Of a DNA stretch of 64,000 nucleotides, positions 30,403 through 40,216 are shown piece by piece. The notes under the pieces are model-generated. The model saw nothing but the letters and a program-made list of their open reading frames with translations. It was not told the origin of the DNA and searched no databases. The DNA is from Acuticoccus sediminis (GTDB lineage Bacteria > Pseudomonadota > Alphaproteobacteria > Rhizobiales > Amorphaceae), in NCBI RefSeq assembly GCF_003258595.1, contig NZ_QHHQ01000001.1, forward strand, positions 62,001 to 126,000, written 5' to 3'. The stretch's first letter is position 1. Every line of letters starts with the position of its first letter. Both the position numbers and the translations under genes were made by a program.

Positions 30403-31419
30403 TCAGTTGGCGGGGCGGATCACCCGGACCCGGGCGTTGTCCCCGCTGAGACCCGACACGCCGCTGACCGACGGCACGCGCACGGTGCCTCCGCGCGTCG
30501 AAAGGCCGGTGGACGGCAGGTTGGAGCCTTCCACCCGCGGTTCGGACAGGTCCGTGTTCTCCGGCCGCGGGACGATCGCCGCCCCCTCGATCGGCTGGTT
30601 GAGGACCGTCGGCGGCGCGGAGGTGGTGACCGGAGCGGACGAGCGGGTGCGCGGCCGGGCGACCGTCGCCACCGGCGCGGGCCCGTAGGACGTCGGCGCG
30701 ACGACGGTCGGATCCACCACCTGCTGCGGCAGGATCGTCTCGCCCGCCTTGCCGATGCGCGGATCCGGCTCAGGCGGATCGCCGAACGGATTCCAGCGCT
30801 GCGACAGGAAGTAGCCGTTGACCGTCATGCCGTAGGCCAGGAAGACGAGGGTGCGCATGTCGGTCTGCTTGTCGCAGACGCGCAGGCGCCACGTGATCGC
30901 GCCCCGCTGGGCCGAGAAGACCCGCGCCTCGGTTGCGATGCGCTGCCACGCGTAGACGCAGTTCGCCCCGTTGCGCGAGCGGCCGGTGGCATACGAGAAC
31001 GGACCGTAACGGTTCTGCACGTAGAGGCCGGACATTTCCATCGCGATGCCGGGGAACTGCTGGCGCAACTCGTTGCGGATGTCGTGCAGGTCGATGATGT
31101 CGGTCTTCAGCGTCTCGATGCCGGCCTCGGCGCCCATCGGGCCGTAGGCGCGCACGATGATGACGTTCTGGCCCGGGATGCCGGTGTCGTTCTCCAGAAG
31201 GATGTCCTGGGCGAGGCCGTTCCGGTACCGGTTTTCCAGCACCGCGATGATCTCGGGTCCGCCGGGCGGGGGCGTGATGAATGCCTCGCTGAGGTCGATC
31301 TGATTGCTGAGTGACGCGCTGCGCACGACGCCACCCTGTGGATTGTAGGAGCACCCGCCAACGACCGCAGCCGCGAGGACGACGATCGCCTGATGCACCT
31401 TTCGCGAAACCACGAACAT
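30403..31419 (-). CDS. bcsN: Cellulose biosynthesis lipoprotein BcsN
   Basis: A 338-residue exported protein. The start MFVVSRKVHQAIVVLAAAVV leads to a lipobox-like VVGGC with Cys23. The family pattern is clear: SEAFITPPPGGPEIIAVLENR, then GIPGQNVIIVRAYGP, YVQNRYGPFSYATGRS, CVYAWQRIA and QRWNPFGDPPEPDPRIG in part. The C-terminal third is Pro/Thr/Val-rich and disordered. I chose ATG 31419 because GAGG lies 9 bases upstream; ATGs at 31434 and 31440 are also in frame. BcsN occurs in Hyphomicrobiales cellulose loci; its molecular role is not settled. It is divergent from bcsA. Confidence 0.9.
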   Translation of the reverse strand: MFVVSRKVHQAIVVLAAAVVGGCSYNPQGGVVRSASLSNQIDLSEAFITPPPGGPEIIAVLENRYRNGLAQDILLENDTGIPGQNVIIVRAYGPMGAEAGIETLKTDIIDLHDIRNELRQQFPGIAMEMSGLYVQNRYGPFSYATGRSRNGANCVYAWQRIATEARVFSAQRGAITWRLRVCDKQTDMRTLVFLAYGMTVNGYFLSQRWNPFGDPPEPDPRIGKAGETILPQQVVDPTVVAPTSYGPAPVATVARPRTRSSAPVTTSAPPTVLNQPIEGAAIVPRPENTDLSEPRVEGSNLPSTGLSTRGGTVRVPSVSGVSGLSGDNARVRVIRPAN

Positions 31420-31911
31420 TGCATCCAGCCTCATTATCATTATCCGCCCGTCGGCAACGTCGTCGCCGCGCGCGGTGTTGAACCGATTCGCTGCGAATCG
31501 GCGCCTGATCCGAGGCTGCAGAAAAGACGTTGAGCGTGTGTTAACCTTGACGCTGGTTAACGTTAATTCGCGGAAGATCCCCATGTGATCCGCCCAGGGT
31601 TAACCATGGCGGCGGGACCCGCTCGATTCTTGGTAGGGAGTCGAACGGCAGCTATGGTATACGCGAACCGGTTTGCGGCAGAATGGTGGATAACTCTGTA
31701 GACGTGGCGCGACCCCGTGTAATCACCGGCCATGCGGTCCGGCCGGCCCGGCCCGGCCTCCGGCAGCTTCGCTTTCGACTGTCGACCCGCCGAGTGAACA
31801 AATCAAATCAATGAGCATAATCATGTTGCGTCATAACGACTCATTGGTTGAACAACAGTTGGCTAAAGTTTGTCAATTGTTGAGCCGCGACGCGCGTCTG
31901 GGGATCGGTCG
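31420..31911. promoter_or_regulatory. bcsN/bcsA divergent control region
   Basis: 492 bp with no convincing gene. TTAA tetramers cluster at 31541-31544, 31557-31560 and 31563-31566, and TTAACCAT occurs at 31600-31607. TTAACCAT matches the half-site known for the alphaproteobacterial cell-cycle regulator CtrA; the spacing of the others (12 and 2) is not the classical 7. Treat CtrA control as a candidate only. The right part near 31795-31870 is A+T-rich and probably holds the bcsA promoter. Confidence 0.45.
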
Positions 31912-34221
31912 ATGAGATTGCTCACACTTTTGCTGTGGTTCCTGATGGTGGCGATCATCATCTTCCTGGCCACGCAGCCTGTGAGTCTCACGACACACTT
32001 CGTGACGTCGATGATCGTCATCATCATCATCGCCATCCTGAAGATGTTCGATCGCCGCGGGGCGCTGCGGGCGGTGGTGCTTGCGCTCGGCACCGCAGTG
32101 GTTCTGCGTTACGTGTACTGGCGCACCTCCTCGACGATTCCGCCCATCGACGAGCTCGCCAACTTCATCCCCGGGATTATTCTTTACGCCGCCGAGATGT
32201 ACTCGGTGTTCATGCTGTTCGTGTCGCTGTTCACGATCGCGGACCCGCTGAACCGGCCGCGCCGGACGCTGGCGCCCGATTCGATCCGCCCGACGGTCGA
32301 CATCTTCATCCCGAGCTACAACGAATCGCCGGAGCTCCTCGCCACGACGATCTCCGCGGCGCGGCAAATCGACTACCCCGAAGACCGCTTCACCGTGTAC
32401 CTGCTCGACGACGGCGGCACGGACCAGCGCATCGATTCGCCGAACCCGCAGCTCGCCGCCCAGGCGGCGGAGCGGCGGCGCACCCTGCAGCAGCTCTGCC
32501 GCGACCTCGGCGTCAACTACCTGACGCGCGCCCAGAACGTCCACGCCAAGGCCGGCAACCTCAACAACGGCCTCGCCCACTCCACCGGCGAGTTCGTCGT
32601 CGTGCTGGACGCCGACCACGCCCCGTCGCGCGACTTCCTCAACGAGACGATCGGCTATTTTGCCGCGGACCCGCGCCTGTTCCTCGTCCAGACGCCGCAC
32701 TTCTTCATCAATCCGGACCCGCTCGAGCACAACCTCGAGACCTGGAACCGGATGCCGTCCGAGAACGAGATGTTCTACGGCGTCATCCAGAAGGGGCTCG
32801 ACAAGTGGAACGCCTCGTTCTTCTGCGGCTCGGCGGCGGTCCTGCGGCGCGAGGCGCTCGAGGAGTCGGGCGGCTTCTCGGGCCTGTCGATCACCGAGGA
32901 TGCGGAGACCGCGCTCGGCCTCCACGCCCGCGGCTGGAACTCGGCCTACGTCGACCGGCCGATGATCGCCGGCCTGCAGCCGGAGACGTTCGCGAGCTTC
33001 ATCGGCCAGCGCTCGCGCTGGTGCCAGGGCATGCTGCAGATCCTGATGCTCAACAACCCGCTGCTAAAGCGCGGCCTCTCCATCCCGCAGCGGATCTGCT
33101 ACCTGTCCTCGATCCTCTACTGGCTGTTCCCGTTCTCGCGGCTGGCGTTCCTGTTCTCGCCCCTCGCCTACCTCTTCTTCGGCCTGTCGATCTTCGACGC
33201 GTCCGGGGCGGAGTTCGCCGCGTACACGACGACGTACATCGTCGTGAACATCCTGATGCAGAACTACAACTGGAGCCGTGTGCGGTGGCCGTTCATCTCG
33301 GAGCTCTACGAGACGATCCAGTCGATCTACCTCGGCCGCGCGCTGATCGCCGTGATCCTCAAGCCGAGGGCGCCCAGCTTCAAGGTGACCACCAAGGGTG
33401 AGACCACCCGGTTCAGCCGGATCTCCGAGCTGGGCGGCCCGTTCTACGTCATCTTCTTCATCCTGACGGCCGGCCTCGTGGCGATGGTCTGGCGGCTCAT
33501 CGCGGTCCCGTCGGACTCCGGCGTGTCGCTGGTCGTCGGCGGGTGGAACCTCTTCAACATGCTGCTGATGGGCGCCGCGCTCGGCGTCGTCGCGGAACGG
33601 CGGCAGCTTCGTTCCTCGCAGCGCGTCTCGATCGAGCGCCCGGCCGAGATCATCTACGGCGACCGGGTGATCCCGGCACGAATCGACGACGTGTCGGTCA
33701 ACGGCGCGCGCATCCTGGTGCCGGCCAACGCGCTGCGCTCGATCCGCGCCGGCGAGCAGATCACCATGCGCTTCCAGACGATGGCGCCGCTTCCGACCAA
33801 CGAGCTGCCGCTCACGGTGCGCTCGGTGGTGCGCGACGACGGCGGCATGTCGCTCGGCTCGGAGTTCGCGGTGGAGGACCCACGGCAGTACAAGCTCGTC
33901 GCCGACCTCGTCTTCGCAAACTCGGATGAGTGGATCCGCTTCCAGGCCTCGCGCCGGAAGAACATCGGCGTGGTGCGCGGCGTCATCGCCTTCGTGCGCG
34001 TCGCGCTCTTCCAGACCGTGCGCGGCCTCTCCTACCTCTTCCGCAAGCCGCCGAAGAATGCCCGCCGGCAGAACCTCGACGGCGGGTCGGACATGCCCGC
34101 ACCGCCCCCGCACAACTTCTCGGGGGCCGATCCCAGCGCCGTCGTGTCAGGGACCGGGTCCACCGCGGCCCTGCAGGGCGCACCGGTAACGCGGTCGGTG
34201 AACCCGACCCCTTACCGTTGA
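31912..34221 (+). CDS. bcsA: Cellulose synthase catalytic subunit (UDP-forming) with PilZ domain
   Basis: A 769-residue membrane GT2 enzyme polymerising UDP-glucose to beta-1,4-glucan and moving it across the inner membrane. Catalytic motifs are complete: DD at 166-167 in YLLDDGG, DAD at 233-235, TED at 328-330 and QRSRW at 366-370. Membrane helices flank the catalytic loop. The C-terminal PilZ domain keeps both c-di-GMP motifs, RSSQR (567-571) and DVSVNG (593-598), so the enzyme should be c-di-GMP activated. The ATG at 31912 follows GGGGA. A TTG at 31870 is in frame but less likely. bcsB follows 11 bp later. Confidence 0.97.
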   Translation: MRLLTLLLWFLMVAIIIFLATQPVSLTTHFVTSMIVIIIIAILKMFDRRGALRAVVLALGTAVVLRYVYWRTSSTIPPIDELANFIPGIILYAAEMYSVFMLFVSLFTIADPLNRPRRTLAPDSIRPTVDIFIPSYNESPELLATTISAARQIDYPEDRFTVYLLDDGGTDQRIDSPNPQLAAQAAERRRTLQQLCRDLGVNYLTRAQNVHAKAGNLNNGLAHSTGEFVVVLDADHAPSRDFLNETIGYFAADPRLFLVQTPHFFINPDPLEHNLETWNRMPSENEMFYGVIQKGLDKWNASFFCGSAAVLRREALEESGGFSGLSITEDAETALGLHARGWNSAYVDRPMIAGLQPETFASFIGQRSRWCQGMLQILMLNNPLLKRGLSIPQRICYLSSILYWLFPFSRLAFLFSPLAYLFFGLSIFDASGAEFAAYTTTYIVVNILMQNYNWSRVRWPFISELYETIQSIYLGRALIAVILKPRAPSFKVTTKGETTRFSRISELGGPFYVIFFILTAGLVAMVWRLIAVPSDSGVSLVVGGWNLFNMLLMGAALGVVAERRQLRSSQRVSIERPAEIIYGDRVIPARIDDVSVNGARILVPANALRSIRAGEQITMRFQTMAPLPTNELPLTVRSVVRDDGGMSLGSEFAVEDPRQYKLVADLVFANSDEWIRFQASRRKNIGVVRGVIAFVRVALFQTVRGLSYLFRKPPKNARRQNLDGGSDMPAPPPHNFSGADPSAVVSGTGSTAALQGAPVTRSVNPTPYR

Positions 34222-34232
34222 GGTCCAAGCCG

Positions 34233-36959
34233 ATGCGCCACAAGCGACTCCTGACAGCTTCGGCCGCCGCCCTCCTCCTCGGAGTGAGTGTGTCCTGGGC
34301 CCAGACGCCGACGTTCCCGCTCAACAACCAGGGCGGGCTCAGGACGACGCCGACCCAGCAGCAGGGCATCGCCGAGCAGTCCGCCGCACCGCTCTCGCCG
34401 GAGAATCCGGCGACCGGCGCCGCGCGCAACAGCCTCGCCCCGCCGCGCAACACGCCGGCGCCGTTCGACATCAACAACGACGGCCGCACGCCCAGCACGG
34501 CGCTGCCGGACGACACGCCCACCGCGATCATCCAGCCGTCGACCACCGTCTCCCCCCTCGCCCCCGGCACCCGCGCCACCGCGGTGCCGATCGACGCGGT
34601 CAGCGAGCAGGAGCGGCAGAACCTCGCGGCCCTCATCCGCCAGCCGACCAACGAGGTGCGCGAGCTGCGCGTCGTCCTCGAGAACAACGCCGACTACACC
34701 GACGCGATGGTCGACCGGCCGATCGTGCCCGAGCGCACGCTCCGCCTCGAGGGCGAGCTCGATTCGCGCACCTGGGACGTCTACCTGACGGCGGCCGAGG
34801 CCTCGCGCGGGGGCACCCTCTCGCTCGCCTTCAACAACTCGGTGCTGGTGCTGCCCGAGGGGTCGCGCCTGCGCCTCTATCTCAACGGCCGCGAGATCAT
34901 GGAGACGGCGATCGACTCGCCGGACCGCACCAAGGTCATCACGATGCCGATCACGACCGGCCTCCTGCGGCCGGGCGAGAACAGCTTCCGCATCGAAGCG
35001 GAGATGCGCCACCGGATCGACTGCTCGGTGAACGCGACCTACGAGCTGTGGACGCGGATCGACACGCGCCTGACCGGCTTCTCCGGACAGGGGCTCGACA
35101 AGGCGGTGTCGGGGCTGCCGGACCTTCCGGCCATCGGCGTCGGCACCAACGGCGCGACGCGGCTCCGCGTCATCATGGACGAGCCGTCCAACCCGGCTCA
35201 GATCGACCGCCTCCTCCAGGTGGTGCAGACCGTCGCGCTGCGCGGCCGGTTCGGCCAGCCCCTCGTCGAGGTGGTGCCGCCCGGCACCGATCTGGAGCCG
35301 GTGGTCGGCACCCTCAACATCGCCATGGGTCCGGCCTCGACCGTCTCCAGCGTCCTGTCGAACGCGCCCGCCTCGGTGAATTCGGTGCCGACGGTGGAAC
35401 TCGTCAACGGCTCGATCGGCCCGACCATCGTCATCTCCGGCCCTACCCCGCGCGAGGTCGACACGGCGCTCGCCGAGTTCGTCGGAACGCCGTCCATCAG
35501 CCGGGACTGGGACCGCGAGGCGAACGGCCCGCTGATCGACGGCGCGACCTCCATCACGCTCGCCGACCTCGGGTTCGAGACGATCGACTTCACCGGGCGC
35601 CGCTTCCGCGCCGGCTTCAACGTGACGCTGCCGCCGGACTTCTACGCCGCCGCCTACGGCGAGGCCGAGATGCTGCTCGACGCGGCCTACTCGGCCTCCA
35701 TCGACCCCAACAGCCAGCTTGTCATCTACGTGAACGGCGTGTCCTCCACGTCGGTGAACTTCGCGTCCGCCGACCGGCGCGTCTTCCGCGACTACCCGGT
35801 CCAGCTCGGCATGCAGTCCTTCAAGCCGGGAGTGAACCGGATCGAGATGGTCGCCGAGCTGCGCTCCGACGACGACACCGCGTGCCTTCCCGGCGCCACC
35901 GCCCCGTCGGGCGAGCGCTTCGCCATCATGTCCTCGACCCGGCTCAACTTCCCGGACTTCGCGCGGATCGGGCAGCTCCCGAACCTCGCCTCGTTCGCGG
36001 CGAACGGCTTCCCGTACGAGATGGGCAACGAGCCGGTGCGCATCCTCGTCGGCGGCCGCGCGCTCGACACCATCGGCGCGGCCGGCACGCTCATGAGCCG
36101 GATCGCCATCGGCCGCGGCGCTCCGCTGACGACGTCGGTGGTCGACCAGGTCGAGCCGTACCGCGACCGCAACCTCCTCGTCATCGGCCCGCTCCCGGAC
36201 GTGCCTACGACGGTGCTGGAGGCGACGGGCGCGGAAAACATCATCCCCGCCGTCTGGGACACCCCGTCCGGGATCGGCGGAGGCAACGAGGAGCCGCAGG
36301 GCCTTGAGCAGTACGACGAGGTGCTGCGGCGCCTGCGCAGCCAGCTCCGCCAGGAGGACGCGCAGCTCAACCGCGCGGCGAACCTCAGCGACCCGTCCTC
36401 GCCGACGCCCGAACGGCAGCGCGCGGGCAACCAGAACTGGTTCGACAATCTCGGCGACCGGGGCGGCTTCTCGAGCTCGATCAGCGAGCTGCTGCGTCCG
36501 ATCCGCAACGCGTTCAACCTGAACTTCGACTTCGATTTCTCGTTCATGAACGCCGCGCGGAACGAGATCCCGGCCGGCTCCATCCCCGCCGGCGCCTCGC
36601 TCCTGATGGTGCAGAACAACGCGCCGGGCAACGAGAACGCGGCCTGGACACTGGTGACGGCGCCGAGCCCGAGCCTCCTGTCCACGTCCATCGCCTCGCT
36701 CACCACGCCGGACGTGTGGGACAAGATCAGCGGCCGCGCGACCGCCTACACCCTGGAGACGAACGAGGTCGACACCGTCCGCGCGGCCCGCGTCAGCTAC
36801 ATCGCGACCATGCCGCTGTCCTTCACCAACATGCGGCTGATCGCGGCGAACTGGTTCTCGATTAACAATGGCGTCTATGCCATCGCGGTCGTGATCGCGG
36901 CGTTCTTCCTCGGCCTCATCACCTGGGCCCTGGTCCGCCCGATGGGCCGCAACAACTGA
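34233..36959 (+). CDS. bcsB: Cellulose synthase periplasmic subunit, c-di-GMP-binding-type BcsB
   Basis: A 908-residue protein with a signal peptide (cleavage near SWA-QT at residue 23) and a single C-terminal membrane anchor (YAIAVVIAAFFLGLITWALV). BcsB guides the glucan through the periplasm with two carbohydrate-binding and two flavodoxin-like domains; visible family parts include MPITTGLLRPGENSFRIEAE and the Cys in RHRIDCSVNATYELW. A Pro/Thr-rich stretch of about 90 residues follows the signal peptide, and another low-complexity segment lies near 690-780. The ATG at 34233 has a GAGG box 11 bp after bcsA. Confidence 0.95.
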   Translation: MRHKRLLTASAAALLLGVSVSWAQTPTFPLNNQGGLRTTPTQQQGIAEQSAAPLSPENPATGAARNSLAPPRNTPAPFDINNDGRTPSTALPDDTPTAIIQPSTTVSPLAPGTRATAVPIDAVSEQERQNLAALIRQPTNEVRELRVVLENNADYTDAMVDRPIVPERTLRLEGELDSRTWDVYLTAAEASRGGTLSLAFNNSVLVLPEGSRLRLYLNGREIMETAIDSPDRTKVITMPITTGLLRPGENSFRIEAEMRHRIDCSVNATYELWTRIDTRLTGFSGQGLDKAVSGLPDLPAIGVGTNGATRLRVIMDEPSNPAQIDRLLQVVQTVALRGRFGQPLVEVVPPGTDLEPVVGTLNIAMGPASTVSSVLSNAPASVNSVPTVELVNGSIGPTIVISGPTPREVDTALAEFVGTPSISRDWDREANGPLIDGATSITLADLGFETIDFTGRRFRAGFNVTLPPDFYAAAYGEAEMLLDAAYSASIDPNSQLVIYVNGVSSTSVNFASADRRVFRDYPVQLGMQSFKPGVNRIEMVAELRSDDDTACLPGATAPSGERFAIMSSTRLNFPDFARIGQLPNLASFAANGFPYEMGNEPVRILVGGRALDTIGAAGTLMSRIAIGRGAPLTTSVVDQVEPYRDRNLLVIGPLPDVPTTVLEATGAENIIPAVWDTPSGIGGGNEEPQGLEQYDEVLRRLRSQLRQEDAQLNRAANLSDPSSPTPERQRAGNQNWFDNLGDRGGFSSSISELLRPIRNAFNLNFDFDFSFMNAARNEIPAGSIPAGASLLMVQNNAPGNENAAWTLVTAPSPSLLSTSIASLTTPDVWDKISGRATAYTLETNEVDTVRAARVSYIATMPLSFTNMRLIAANWFSINNGVYAIAVVIAAFFLGLITWALVRPMGRNN

Positions 36960-37268
36960 CCCCCGGTGGAAGTCAGCGTCCCCGGCGGCGCGGCTTTCCC
37001 CTTGAGGCGAAACACGTTTTCGAGGGCGCCGCCCGGCGGCCGCCGCCACACCGCCCTGCGGCGGAACAGCGCACCCGGCGCCCCGGCCACTCGGCGTCGG
37101 GCGGCGGGCCGCAGCGTCCGCCGCCGCCGGTCTCTGTGGTTCGCGGGCGCGCCAAGAACCGATCGTTAACCCTGTTCCTTCAGGGTTGCGCCAAATATCA
37201 GACCCAGGCACGAATCAATCTGTGGTCGGCAAGGCAGTTGGACGACGACGGACGCGTCGCGAGGGCGT
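36960..37268. other. Intergenic region between bcsB and the TPR gene, 309 bp
   Basis: Contains a short hairpin, AACCCT at 37168-37173 pairing with AGGGTT at 37182-37187, next to a TTAACC motif. The T-poor sequence after it makes it a weak terminator; a separate promoter for the downstream gene is possible. No gene seen. Confidence 0.4.
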
Positions 37269-40136
37269 ATGGTCAAACACGCTACACATCATCGGGACAT
37301 CGAGCCCCCGTTTGCCTTGCGCGCCCCGCAACATGACCCGCTTCATGGCGTGGCGAACCGATTGTTGTCCGGGTTAAGACCCAAACGCCCCAATGCACAC
37401 TGGACGACAGCGCCGGCTTTCAAGCCGATCGCCTTGGGAACCGCCGTCGCCCTCGCCTTCGGCTTCGTGTTCGACATCGGCCCCTGGGACGCCGTCACCG
37501 GCCGGTTCAACGGCAGCGCCGACGCGCAGGAGGCCCCGCAGCGGGCCGGCTCCTTCGCCGAACCGTCCGAGGCGGACCGCGCGGCGCTGCGCTACTTCGC
37601 CCGCGAAGGCTCGACCGAGCGGCTCGACGCCGAGCTGCGCCGCCTGCGCGCGCTCTACCCCGGCTGGACCCCGCCGCGCGATCTCCTCGACCCGGACGGC
37701 GAAGACGTCGAGCTGCAGCGCCTCTACGACCTCGTCGGCGACCAGCAGTTCGACGAGGCCCGCCGCGTCATCGCCGACCGCCAGCGCCGTGACCCGACCT
37801 TCGTGACGCCGCCGCGGCTCGCCGCCCTCCTCGCCCTCGGCGAGGCCCGCGAGAACCTGCGCACCGCGTCGAACGCCGGCAACTACGCGCAGGTCCTGCA
37901 GGTCGCCGAGCAGAACGAGCAGATCCTCACCTGCGACGACCCGGATTCGATCTGGCGCGTGGCCGAGGCCTTCGCCAAGACAGGCCGACCGCAGCGCGCC
38001 TACGACGCCTACCTCTACGTCATCAACACCTGCGACGACCCGGGCGCGCGCTCGGCCTCGCTGCAGAAGGCGTCGGAGCAGCTCGACAGCTCCTACGTCT
38101 CGCGCCTCTTCGACCTGGTGAAGCCCGGCCAGAACGGGCAGCTGTCGTCGATGGGCACGGCCCAGCTCAACATCATCCGCGGGATAGTCGCGCGGGCCGG
38201 CCAGGAGAACGCGGAAGGGTCGGTCGTCCCGCAGGACTGGATCAACACCCTCGCCGACTATGCACGCACCGGGGCCAACCTCGAAGACGCGATGCTGATC
38301 GGCTACTACCTCTACCGACAGGGCGATCCGGCCGACGCGGCCCAGTGGTTCCGCTTCGCGCTCGACAGCGGCCTCGGCTCCGACGCGGCGGAAGGCTACA
38401 TCATCGCGCTGCGGGCGACGGGCAACCGCGAGGACGCCTTCCTCGCCCGCGAGGTCGCCTTCCAGTGGCGCGAGCAGACGCCCGAGCTGATGGAGGCCTA
38501 CCTCGACGCGGTGTCGACCCTGCTCACAGCAGACGAGGCCGGCGAAACCTCGATCGAGGACGTCGAGCAGACGGTCGTCGACCGCTTCGCGCCGGTCGTG
38601 ATCGAGCAGCGCGACGCCAACGGCGCGCAGGCCCTCGGCTGGTACGCGTTCAACACCTGCCAGTTCATCATCGCCGAGGAGTGGTTCATCTCCTCCGCGA
38701 ACTGGGTGCCGACCGAGGCGGCGATGTTCGGTCTCGCCCTCTCGCGCCTGCGCCTCGGCGACCTGAAGGGCTTCCAGGAAGTGGTCGACGAGTGGGGCCC
38801 GCTCTACGACTCGGTCAACAACCTGGCGACCGGCCGCAACCAGACCAATCCGAGGGCCCCGTTCTCAGGCGCGACCGACGACCCGTCGGTCGAGGTCGGC
38901 GTCGACTCGCTGGTCTGCGACCCGAAGGAGCGCCGCCGCCTGCGCGCGATGATCGTGGAGCAGCAGAACCCGACCAACGACCTGTCGTTCATCCAGGCCG
39001 GTTCGCTGACCGCCGCGCAGTTCCGCCCGATGGCGCGTCGTCCCGAGGGGGCCGTGCGGCCGGAGATCCCCCGCCGTTCGGTGGTCATCCGTCCGGACAG
39101 CCGGCCCGGGCAAAGCGTGCTGCAGAACGTGCAGCTCCAGCTCCCGCTGCCGACGCCCACACAGCAGCAGGCCGCGCCGAACCCGGTTCCGCCGACCCCG
39201 ACACCGACCTACCCGCCCGTCGACACCACGGCACGGCCGCAACCCGTGACGCCGCGCCTCGCCGCCGAGCCGTCCGTGACCCCGGCGCCGAGCGCCCGCC
39301 CGATCGACCTCGGCACGACGACGACGAGGCCGGTGACGGCGCGGCCCGTGGCCACCACCGCCGCGCCGGTACGCACCGCGACGCCATCGACCGCGCGGCC
39401 TCTGACGACGGGCGGCGACACCGTGACCCGCCGCGTGCGCCAGGGCACCACGACGACGAACCGCACGACGGACGAGCGGGTGATGGAGATCGTCAACCGG
39501 CCGTCGACGAGCCGCTCGCGCTCCGGCGGCGGATCGGGCGGGACGGCGACGCAGCGTGCCCTCAACAGCAAGGATTACGAGCGCTGCGTGGCGAACACCG
39601 ACGTCGGCATCCGCAACGGCACGCTGTCGGCGCAGGACGCCTCGGCGCGCGGCTTCTGCCTGCTGCAGCTCAAGCGCCCGGTGGAGGCCGCGCAGGCCTT
39701 CCAGCTCGCCAAGATCGGCTCGCGCGTCGGCACCTCGCAGCGCGGCGACGCGGTGTACGGGTCGGCCCTCGCCTACATCGCCGGCAACTTCACCAAGGAA
39801 GCGGCGGTGGCGGCGACCCAGGCGCCGCAGTCGCGCCCGCGCCGGACCGAGCTACAGACCGCGATCCTGACCCAGCGCGCGCTCGCCGCGAACCGCGACG
39901 GCCGCTACACCGAGGCGCTCTACTTCCTCGACCAGCGCAACCGCATCGCGCCGCTCCAGAAGGACCTGATGCTGCTGCAGGGCTTCGCCTACCGCGAGGT
40001 CGGCAACTACAAGGCGGCGGACCAGATCTTCAAGGCGCTGGACAAGGCCGGGTCCACCAAGGACATCCGCGGCGGCATCATCGCCCTCGCCGAGGGCCAG
40101 CACCGCCCCATCGGCGGCACGATCATCCGCTACTGA
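37269..40136 (+). CDS. Large TPR-type periplasmic protein of the cellulose locus
   Basis: Up to 955 residues. After about 50 residues comes a hydrophobic segment (PIALGTAVALAFGFVFDIG) and a possible cleavage site near SADA-QE, so most of it is periplasmic. Residues about 110-520 and 760-955 consist of helical TPR/Sel1-like units (for example YFLDQRNRIAPLQKDLMLLQG). A long Pro/Thr/Arg-rich linker lies between about 600 and 740. There is no C-terminal beta-barrel, so it is not BcsC. It may correspond to the TPR component called BcsK in some alphaproteobacterial loci, which I cannot verify. The ATG at 37269 has a closely spaced GAGG; a later start cannot be excluded. Confidence 0.8.
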   Translation: MVKHATHHRDIEPPFALRAPQHDPLHGVANRLLSGLRPKRPNAHWTTAPAFKPIALGTAVALAFGFVFDIGPWDAVTGRFNGSADAQEAPQRAGSFAEPSEADRAALRYFAREGSTERLDAELRRLRALYPGWTPPRDLLDPDGEDVELQRLYDLVGDQQFDEARRVIADRQRRDPTFVTPPRLAALLALGEARENLRTASNAGNYAQVLQVAEQNEQILTCDDPDSIWRVAEAFAKTGRPQRAYDAYLYVINTCDDPGARSASLQKASEQLDSSYVSRLFDLVKPGQNGQLSSMGTAQLNIIRGIVARAGQENAEGSVVPQDWINTLADYARTGANLEDAMLIGYYLYRQGDPADAAQWFRFALDSGLGSDAAEGYIIALRATGNREDAFLAREVAFQWREQTPELMEAYLDAVSTLLTADEAGETSIEDVEQTVVDRFAPVVIEQRDANGAQALGWYAFNTCQFIIAEEWFISSANWVPTEAAMFGLALSRLRLGDLKGFQEVVDEWGPLYDSVNNLATGRNQTNPRAPFSGATDDPSVEVGVDSLVCDPKERRRLRAMIVEQQNPTNDLSFIQAGSLTAAQFRPMARRPEGAVRPEIPRRSVVIRPDSRPGQSVLQNVQLQLPLPTPTQQQAAPNPVPPTPTPTYPPVDTTARPQPVTPRLAAEPSVTPAPSARPIDLGTTTTRPVTARPVATTAAPVRTATPSTARPLTTGGDTVTRRVRQGTTTTNRTTDERVMEIVNRPSTSRSRSGGGSGGTATQRALNSKDYERCVANTDVGIRNGTLSAQDASARGFCLLQLKRPVEAAQAFQLAKIGSRVGTSQRGDAVYGSALAYIAGNFTKEAAVAATQAPQSRPRRTELQTAILTQRALAANRDGRYTEALYFLDQRNRIAPLQKDLMLLQGFAYREVGNYKAADQIFKALDKAGSTKDIRGGIIALAEGQHRPIGGTIIRY

Positions 40137-40171
40137 CCGCGGGCGACCTGCAATTCGGCGACCTGCATGTC

Positions 40172-40200
40172 AAAGAGCCGGGCCCGGCGCCCGGCTCTTT
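40172..40200. terminator. Bidirectional terminator between TPR gene and phzF-like gene
   Basis: A perfect 12-bp stem, AAAGAGCCGGGC at 40172-40183 with GCCCGGCTCTTT at 40189-40200, loop of 5, followed by T-rich sequence on the plus strand and beginning with A residues that give a short T run on the minus strand. The flanking genes converge on it. Confidence 0.9.
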
Positions 40201-40216
40201 TCGTTTCGGCCGCCGC

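Noticed and set aside
37269-40136. TPR protein as BcsC
   Set aside because: BcsC ends in an outer-membrane beta-barrel of about 300 residues; here the C-terminus is TPR-like helices, so the name was not used.
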